The position numbers were made by a program, and so were the translations under genes. Below are positions 57,068 to 64,000 of a stretch of DNA of 64,000 bases, piece after piece; the first letter of the stretch is position 1, and the number at the start of each line of letters is the position of its first letter. Below the pieces are notes generated by a model, which was not told the DNA's origin, made no database searches, and saw only the letters and a program-made list of their open reading frames with translations. The stretch lies in NCBI GenBank assembly GCA_963693085.1, contig OY856409.1, positions 1,619,087,711 to 1,619,151,710 on the forward strand, in the 5' to 3' direction. Source of the DNA: Alisma plantago-aquatica. Taxonomy: Eukaryota > Streptophyta > Magnoliopsida > Alismatales > Alismataceae.

Positions 57068-59541
57068 CGACGTGGTTTATTATCACACTAACAAATTCAC
57101 TCGGGGTTGAAATCCCAGAGTTTTTACCAAAGCCTTGTGCAATAATACCACCTGCAAGCAGATAAGTCTTATTGTAGTATAGTTAAGGATTGAATCCCAA
57201 GGGACAATGTTTTTAAGAATCGTTAGTAGTCTAGTGTAGTTCAAGTAAGGCTAATATTTAGAACAAAGGTTGATTTGAGGTTAATTAAACTATGCGTAGG
57301 AAAGTATGGAGAATAATTAAAGTTGATCTAGATTAATGATATGGAATCACGGGGGTGGTCTCGGGTTTCACCACCACTACTCATGCAAACACATCCAATC
57401 ACAAACATCCAGGCAAGATCTAATTATCCAAATAAAACTATTGTGAACCCTCTTAGAGGGATGTTTAGGTCTGTGTAAGCATAACATTAGGCATCAGATG
57501 TCCTGTCACCATCCAGATCATGCACTTACTGTTCCAAAGATACAGATATCCAACTGAAGTTGTGGGCCCCCTATACAGGCATTAGGCACACAGAAGCATC
57601 ATCGTGGGATAGATGGCTCATCCCCTCAGGGATCATACACTTATGACCTCAAGGAATCCCTTTCTATTTCTAGTCATTGAGTCAATTGTGTTAATCGATA
57701 GGCAAGTAGGCGATTAATCTACAAGAAAACATTGATGATTAACAACGAAGATATAGATATCCAATTGAAGTTGTGGCCTTTGCCGAGGGATGTTTAGGCC
57801 ACAGAAGCATCACTGTGGGCTAGATGGCTCATCCCCTCACGGATCATATACTTACGACCTCAAGGAATCCCGTTCTATTTCTAGTTTGGGAGTCAACCTC
57901 ATTAATCGACATTCTACCCTACATATAGAAGTTCTCGCAACATAGGGAAGAACAAGATAAAAGCAAGCAGGTAATCAATCTACAAGTATTAACGATTAAC
58001 AACGAAATGGAAAGTTATATACATTGCCATGGAATGTTTAACAAGAAAACATGCTTGCATGGGTAGTGGAGCTAGTCACCACACCCCAGCAAAAAGGAAC
58101 TACTCGCTCATGATGTGAGAAACAAGAAGAACAAGAGAGAGGGAAGGTTTCACCATAGGCATGATGCAGAAGGTAGTCACATCTCAGTGAAGATGATTTG
58201 GTCTTCTACGTTGTATTGGAGAAGATCTGGATGAGGAGGAAGAACCACCAAGGTAGACCAGGAAGATCTTCTTCTCCACCTTCTTTCTCATCTTGACCAC
58301 CTTACTCACATCAAGAGGAGTAGCATGCAAAGTGACAATGGCATGGATGTACATGGGATCAAACCTGTGTTTCGGTAGCTTGTCGGTGTGTCGGATCTGA
58401 TGCCCGAAATGAGGACCTTGTTGGTCCTGTTTATAGGCTTGGGTTTGGGTTTTGAATGGTTTAGACCTGCTAGTATTTTCTTCACGGTCTTGAGTTTAAA
58501 CAATTTGGAGACCGTTTAGTCTTCTCATAGTTTGAGGACTCTTGTCCAAACGGTCTTGGAGACTGTTTAATGGCCAAACGGTCTTGTATTAACTTTCCTC
58601 TAAGTGGTTCTGGCTTCTATCAGTTTGCTACATCCAAACGGTCTTGTGTGCTCACAGTTCCTTCTCCAATTGGTCCTGGGGTCTTCACTTGGTGGTGAGT
58701 AATGATCGTCCAAATGGTCTTTGTGAGCATCCGCTGGCGAAACGGTCTTGAAGACCATTTGCCACCACACGGTCTGTAGTTTGCGCTAATCATTGCCTCG
58801 TGTGGTCTTCACGATCTCTATTCCAACCGGTCTTGCATTCAGTCGATCCAAACGGTCTCGTGGATCGATGGCCTCCAATCAATTTGCAGATCGATAACTG
58901 CTTAACGATCTGTGCCTCTCACGGTCTTGCTCATCTGAATGGTCTTGCGGTCTGCTTGTCAAATGGTCTTGAGACCGTACGCTGCCAAACGGTCTTGAGG
59001 ATCGTCTATCATCAAACAATTTTGGAGAATCAAATGGTACTGGGATCTCCACGGTCTTGTCTGATCGATTTTGGAGATTGATTACTCTTTCACGGTCTTG
59101 CTGTCCAGTCGGTTTTGGGGGTTGATCACCCAAATAGTTTGGAGACTGTTTGCTTCTCACGGTTTGAGGACCATTTGGGCTTACACAGTCTCAAGACCAT
59201 TTTCTGGTAGCGAGGTAGACCGTATAAGTGAAACCATTTGGAGAAAGAAGAGCAAACTGTATGGATGCAAACCGAATGGACCAAGACTGTTTGGTCAAAA
59301 CCGTTTGGTCAAGACCGTGGATGAGAGGATCTTGAGTGAATGTGAGTTCCAGTTGATGGTTGAACCTCACCTTGACCTACATGATCTGCATGAAATTCAT
59401 ATAAAACTTGTTAATAACTTGATAATCTGATCAACTAGGCAAAATTGCACATTGTAAGATTTAAGGAGATGAAATCGAATGTATTGAGTTGAATTGGGCC
59501 CAAAATGGTGACTGAAAATCATGATGAATTTGGATTCATCA
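57068..59541 (-). repeat. Athila1 5' LTR
   Basis: Starts TGATGAATCC on the minus strand at 59541. The far end (57068) has CG where the 3' LTR has the terminal TG on the plus strand, so one end is mutated. TATAAACAG (58435-58427) and the CAAACGGT cluster (58490-59330) match the 3' LTR. Confidence 0.93.
58490..59330. repeat. CAAACGGT/ACCGTTTG cluster, Athila1 5' LTR U3
   Basis: Counterpart of 40600-41430, with words such as CCAAACGGTCTTGGAG, GAGACCGTTTAG, GCGAAACGGTCTTG and ACGGTTTGAGGACC. Many mutated words read AAATGGT or AAACAGT, consistent with C-to-T decay. Confidence 0.87.
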
Positions 59542-59585
59542 AATATGAATGAAAATGAGTCTGAATGCATGAAAAATGCATGACA
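59542..59585 (-). repeat. Athila-type LTR fragment, part 3 (terminal piece)
   Basis: Starts with the right AATAT duplication of Athila1 and runs to about ATGCATGACA, which would be the terminal TGTCATGCAT of the split LTR on the minus strand. The end is a guess and no convincing duplication of the outer flanks was found (ATAAA at 24143, AATAA at 59586). Confidence 0.4.
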
Positions 59586-60239
59586 AATAAGATAGAAATA
59601 TTATATGAAATGTGCACATTAGAGAACCCACCCATTGATGGTGAGATTGTTGAGCCTACATCTAACCTACATCTATATCACGCACCACTTCTAAGGAAGA
59701 AAATGTGAGGAGTCTAGGCCTTTTCCACCATCTTTGAGGCGTTACACAAAGAAAGATGTGCCAGATAGTGCAGGGACATTTGGCCCATTGACTTCCCCTA
59801 GATGCAGTAGAAATTGAACCACATTGACATCACTCAGACCCACATGGAGAAAAAGTAGCAGCGGCATGGCCACTAGCTCAACCACATGTATGTGATGCAA
59901 CATGTTAATGAGAAAAGGCATGTAGGTCGAGGTGATTACACATAGACTGGGACCTGCTAGAAGGATTACATTGCTGGACATTCTAATTGTTCCCCGATCT
60001 CTTAATATTAGGAAAACCAGTACACCAAGCCTATACCATATGAGGAGCCACCTTAGTCAGCCAGGAGCTAGGACTGGTATGATCAACCATCCTAGAAATC
60101 ATTCCAAACTCAACCCCACCATCCCTCACTCCACCTTCATAGCAACCACCACCACCGAGCCAACACACAGTTGATGTCCATTCTAGTAGCTTCCCTTCCA
60201 TCGCTGGAACTAGATTTTTCTTGGTACAAGCAAATTTCT

Positions 60240-60251
60240 AAGTTTGGGGTG
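60240..60251 (+). promoter_or_regulatory. first PPT-like tract, Athila2
   Basis: AAGTTTGGGGTG in the context GCAAATTTCT...AAGGGTGGGTGGTATGT, nearly the context of 42833-42822 in Athila1. Confidence 0.55.
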
Positions 60252-60803
60252 AAGGGTGGGTGGTATGTCTCTACTCCAACTACTCTATCTTCATTTTTGT
60301 TGCTTTTAGGATTATTCTATGCATATTTATTTTTTCATTTTTTTTATTTTTTTGTTAGAGTTACATGTAATTGGTCATTACCTAGTTGACCTAGATTCTA
60401 TTTCATGTTATCTTATTTTGGTATCCATTAGTCACCAATGTACCAAGTTGAATGAAGTGAATCTTTTTGCAATAATGAACCATGAATTGCCAATGCTAGA
60501 ACTCATTATTTGACCAATGATCTCAATTAACATCATTCCTTCATAAAGATGGAAAGTTGTATGGGATGAAGAAGAATCGAATGCAACATGTCTCTTAATG
60601 ATTGTCATAACTTCTTGTGGGAATGTCATTACCTTATAAGTCATATGATATAGTTGAATTGATTGTTAAGATTTTTCCAATGCTCTGAATTCTAAAATAT
60701 GAGATGCACAAGTTCATCCCTCTTCTACACCTATTCCACCATCTTCTTAGCCATAATTCCACACAAAAAAACAATTAAAGGCCAAAAAAGATGTCCAAAC
60801 TCT

Positions 60804-60815
60804 AAGTTTGGGGTG
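60804..60815 (+). promoter_or_regulatory. second PPT-like tract, Athila2
   Basis: AAGTTTGGGGTG followed by ACATACCCCCTCCCC. Counterpart of 42237-42226 in Athila1. Confidence 0.55.
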
Positions 60816-61307
60816 ACATACCCCCTCCCCTCTACTTTGCTTCGTCCATACCCCTTGCATGTAATATGGGCATACCACAAGATAAGAAATGCAAATATGC
60901 ATACCAAAAAGAAGAAAAAATACAACAAATGAACTTGCAAAAATAAAATGCAATCTCAATTTGAATAGAGAAGAGATTTGGAATTCTTCCTTCCGTGCTG
61001 CCATTGACTCCTTTTTCTTCCCAAGGAAACAAATCACCCCAAAAATAGTCCATCCATACTAAAACATTATTCTTGTGCAATTCTCATAAGAAAATGTAGA
61101 ACTTTATATATTTTGAAATGGAAGTAAGTTTGTGAATGCAAAGTCAAGACAGGGAATTTGAAGTTGTATTTTCTGATTCTAGGATATTAGGTTGCTTGTC
61201 CACATTTGGTTGTAGGGAACAAATGATGTTATGAAGGAGATAATGGCTGACCGATAGTATTATTTGGAATATTTCTTTGAATGTGTTGCTCGAGGATGAG
61301 AAAATTT

Positions 61308-61322
61308 CAAGTTAGGGTATTT
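61308..61322 (+). promoter_or_regulatory. polypurine tract, Athila2
   Basis: CAAGTTAGGGTATTT preceded by CTCGAGGATGAG and followed by the LTR start TGATGAATGC. Weaker than the two upstream tracts. Confidence 0.65.
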
Positions 61323-62200
61323 TGATGAATGCATATTCATCACAATTTTCATTGCACATTCTATGCTAGTTTTTCTCATTTCAAGTAGATAATTCTTGTT
61401 GAACTTTTTAGTTTCCTTGTGTTGCTTTTGATCTCAAATTGTTAGGATTTTAATGAGATTTTTGCTTGTATGTAGGGAAAAGCAGCACTTAACTAAATAT
61501 CATAATAGTCATCCTTCCTTATTCCTTACTCAGGTTTGGAGGATATTGGAAGGTACAAGGAGGCAATTTAGCATTTTCAGTTAGGTTGGTTAGGTGATTG
61601 CATTCCCCAATAGACCAATTGACCCAACCAGACAAAGGTGCATACCAAGAAAAATCCAATCGATTGATGGACTACAATAATCGACTGATTGGAATTCAAA
61701 TCTTCCATGTTTGAATTCAACAACACTCCTAATGGCATTTTGATGGTCGACTCACCTTACTAGTCGACTGAATAGAATTCAACCTGAAGACTTGGTGACT
61801 TGCCAGTCGGCTGATCAACTAGTTGGCCAATTGGAATTCAATTTCAGTTGCTTCCTGAGTCAGTAAACATTAGATTTTCCGAGACCTTCCAGTTAACCTA
61901 CTTGCCTCATCTGACTCAATTATAGAATAGTGACCACAAGAAGAGCCCATCTAGTTGATTGGAATTTGACTTTGATCACCGCTCGAAGTTAGTAACATCA
62001 GATATTTGGGCTCCCAGGTAGTTGGCTAACTACAAGACTAGCAGAAACACCGTCTAAAGGCCAACCAAGCAACTAAGGTTGCCGATAGAGTAAAGAAAGA
62101 CAACCATTGGCCCAGCCAAATTAGATTTGATGGGTATGGAACCACCTAGATAAAAGAATGTTGTGGCGTAACATGGTGTGTCACCCACACTAAAATTGAA
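61323..62200 (+). repeat. Athila2 3' LTR, U3 part, right end not found
   Basis: Starts TGATGAATGCATATTCATCA, the same first eight bases as the Athila1 5' LTR. Carries a motif cluster at 61570-62060. I could not locate the U5 end, so the stated end is only how far the U3-like sequence can be followed. Confidence 0.55.
61570..62060. repeat. cluster of CCAATCGA/TCGACTGATTGG motifs
   Basis: TCCAATCGATTGATGG, ATCGACTGATTGG, GTCGACTCACC, GTCGACTGAATAG, CCAGTCGGCTGATC and GTTGGCCAATTGG recur in both orientations over about 490 bases, the same word family as 20900-22120. Confidence 0.75.
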
Positions 62201-63630
62201 CCTCAATTATGGTGCAAGAGCTAGAGAAAAAGAAGTGAACATCAATATCCTCACGGAGTTTAACATACCTATTGTTACTAGAGCAAAGTTTGCAGTCACA
62301 GATCATTGGTTATCTTCTTCATCATCTTCATTGGCATGCCCTCTTCTATCTCTTTTGTATTTGTGCTTTCTCTATGGATATGAGTGAGTAGAATTTATTG
62401 ATGAGGCATGCAAAGTATCCACATCTCCAATAATTTGTCTTGATTTTTATCAAACTCAGTATTTCAAACAACTAGATTGTATTATTTGTTTCATTCCTGG
62501 CTCTTCAAACTAGTCATTTGATTAGATATAATCATAATCATAGAGATTACAAAACATAGGATTAGATCCTTGAATTAAGAAGAGAACTCCTCAAGGAGTT
62601 GTATAAGATGACTTGGTTATGATCTATTGGTATCGAGACTTTGAGACCATTGGGAGTTCAATCCTTGTTCCAATTTGTGTTCTAAAAGAAGGTAGATAAA
62701 CATGATCCGAGTTTAATTATCCATACTTTCTTAGTTGAAATAGTTAGGAAAGTTACATAGGTGTTGATGGTGAGATCCAAATGTTTGAGTGCCTTTTAGA
62801 TATTGTTATTAACCCACTTTCAATTATTCCTTTGTGAAAGCAAACTTTAATTTGGTTTTAGTTAATAACCACTCTCAATAGTTGGTTCCAAATATTGTTC
62901 TCAACAAGTACCTTGTAAGTGATTCTTAATCAAGTTTTCCTTTGCATTCAAATCTTTTATCTATGCTACAATTGACCCGTCTATTTGTGGGTGAGCAATA
63001 TCACATTTTAGAAAATGATTAAAACTTGGGTTTGCTTTACCTCAGGGAACTTGGAGAGCACTAAAACTCACATCATTCATTCAACCCCATAGGTTTTCTC
63101 ATTACTTTGGTAGTGATGTCAAATACCTGACAAAAAAAGATTGATATATATATATTAACATATGATTTCTACCCAAGTAATCAGAATCAGTTGAGAAGAA
63201 ATTCACATGTAAGTGTACAATGTTATCCATATCAGGTGGAGCCCTGGTTGGGACCTTCATCTTTATTTTTATCCTTACTCATATAAAGATGTTTGGAATG
63301 CATGTTATTTCACAAAAATGATCACTTAATGACAAATTTAGTTATGAATGCTCCTGCCTATTTTATAGGTATTGTGGTAGTAATTGATGGAAGGAAGAGA
63401 AGAAGGATAATCTTAAGACTTCCCCAGCCATGAAGGACTCCAAAGTGATCCCAAAACCTACCCCAAGTGACCTAGGATTGAATTGAAGCATAGAGCACAT
63501 ACATTGACATTTAAAAGACTCAAGTGCATGAGAGAGTCCCCAAATTGATTGTGGTTTCCAGTCACAACCATTCTAGTAGAGTTAAAATCACATACTCGAT
63601 CAGGTTTTCTAAGGACCAGTACATTCAACC
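62201..63630. other. 1.4 kb without a recognisable gene
   Basis: AT-rich. Contains TTGGTATCGAGAC at 62626-62638, which resembles a decayed Met-tRNA primer-binding site, and a short TA run near 63145-63160. No domain seen in any frame. Confidence 0.4.
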
Positions 63631-63639
63631 CACCACTAA

Positions 63640-63930
63640 CATGACTAGTGGAATGGTATTTTCCATTTAGAGACACCACGGTCTTGGCCACCAAAATGGT
63701 TATGGTGGAAAATCCATCAAGATGGCCATTGCAAGGAAAATGACCTCCTTCCATGGTCACTCGTGACACCCACCATAGTTGTGCTACCCTTAGTCCACCA
63801 TTATTATGGTGCCCAATAATCATGCTACCTCACTCTAATTAACCATTTTTATTTGATCCAACCCATATTCCACCATGAGTTTTCTCCAACAAAATGGTCG
63901 TTCATAGACCTACCTACCATGACCTTGCTA
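63640..63930. repeat. CCACCAT/ATGGTGG motif cluster
   Basis: CCACCAAAATGG, TTATGGTGGAAA, CACCCACCATAG, GTCCACCATTATTATGGTG and TTCCACCATGAG lie within 300 bases in both orientations. The 121-codon minus-strand frame across it (63823-63458) has no recognised domain and probably reflects this repetition. Confidence 0.6.
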
Positions 63931-64000
63931 CCTAATGCTTCACACTACCACTTTACCATTTTACCCCCACTTAACCCTAGACCCCCTATGACACTATATA

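Larger units (their letters stand above)
39185..59541 (-). mobile_element. Athila1: minus-strand Athila (Ty3) element with nested insertion
   Basis: LTRs of 2459 bases (39185-41643) and 2474 bases (57068-59541) flank gag, protease, RT, RNase H and integrase, all on the minus strand. The primer-binding site TGGCGCCATTGTCAGGGAC and the polypurine tract AAGTTTGGGGT are those of Athila. A perfect AATAT duplication (39180-39184 and 59542-59546) marks the insertion site. LTRs differ at 12 of 110 sampled bases, so it is older than the element inside it. All genes carry stops or shifts. The integrase is split by 8.1 kb at 43899-52003. Confidence 0.95.
59586..61322 (+). mobile_element. plus-strand Athila 3' region (probable Athila2 right part)
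   Basis: No frame longer than 80 codons. Landmarks in plus orientation are AAGTTTGGGGTG at 60240-60251 and 60804-60815, and a final CTCGAGGATGAG...CAAGTTAGGGTAT before an LTR start at 61323. This matches the post-integrase region of Athila1 in order and spacing (about 560 and 500 bases here, about 600 and 580 there). It is the expected continuation of the element at 16340-24147. Confidence 0.7.

Noticed and set aside
63458..63823. 121-codon minus-strand frame near the right edge as a gene
   Set aside because: No recognisable domain, and it overlaps the CCACCAT/ATGGTGG repeats that favour an open frame.

Overview
The window looks like repeat-filled intergenic DNA from a large-genome land plant, most likely a flowering plant. 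Three things point there: plant-specific LTR-retrotransposon lineages (Ty3 Tekay-type chromovirus, Ty3 Athila, Ty1 Angela-type), a Cassandra element carrying 5S rRNA sequence in its LTRs, and the near absence of any host gene. I found no convincing host protein gene, tRNA gene or CRISPR array. Almost every coding stretch is a decayed gag or pol. Species cannot be told from the sequence.

Layout. 1-5258: minus-strand Tekay-type chromovirus (3' LTR, chromodomain, integrase, RNase H, RT, protease, truncated gag). 5259-7050: GC-rich LTR-like segment with a minus-strand TATA box and a cluster of CGCGGTC motifs. 7051-9690: no recognisable gene. About 10000-16330: decayed minus-strand Angela-type copia element. 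From 16340 rightwards: a plus-strand Athila copy (Athila2), gag C-terminus to integrase, interrupted by later insertions.

Nest. A Cassandra TRIM (22818 to about 23667) sits in the Athila2 region after integrase. A minus-oriented Athila-type LTR (24148-24587, continued at 38151-39184 and 59542-59585) also appears to sit there. That LTR was split twice. The first split is a 13.6-kb chromovirus (24588-38150) with very long LTRs of 5.7 and 5.5 kb around a gag-only interior. The second is a 20.4-kb minus-strand Athila copy (Athila1, 39185-59541, TSD AATAT). Athila1's integrase is itself split by a non-coding 8.1-kb element (43899-52003, TSD AATAT) whose LTRs differ by only about 1 percent. At 59586-61322 the 3' end of a plus-strand Athila resumes, with its 3' LTR from 61323. 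By-eye LTR divergence (about 1 percent for the inner element, about 11 percent in a sample of Athila1) agrees with the nesting order.

Most interesting signal. Nearly every LTR family here has a cluster of its own short, inverted, family-specific motif: CGCGGTC, ACTGGTCA, CGATCGGT, CCAATCGG/TCGACTGG, CAAACGGT/ACCGTTTG, CTTACGGCGTGT/ACACGCCGTAAG, CCACCAT/ATGGTGG. Where a TATA box can be placed, the cluster lies just upstream of it. CAAACGGT is shared by two unrelated lineages (the giant chromovirus and Athila1). The giant LTRs also hold a telo-box minisatellite (28-base unit with AAACCCTAA) and a 36/37-base minisatellite of ATTGG...CCAAT inverted pairs.
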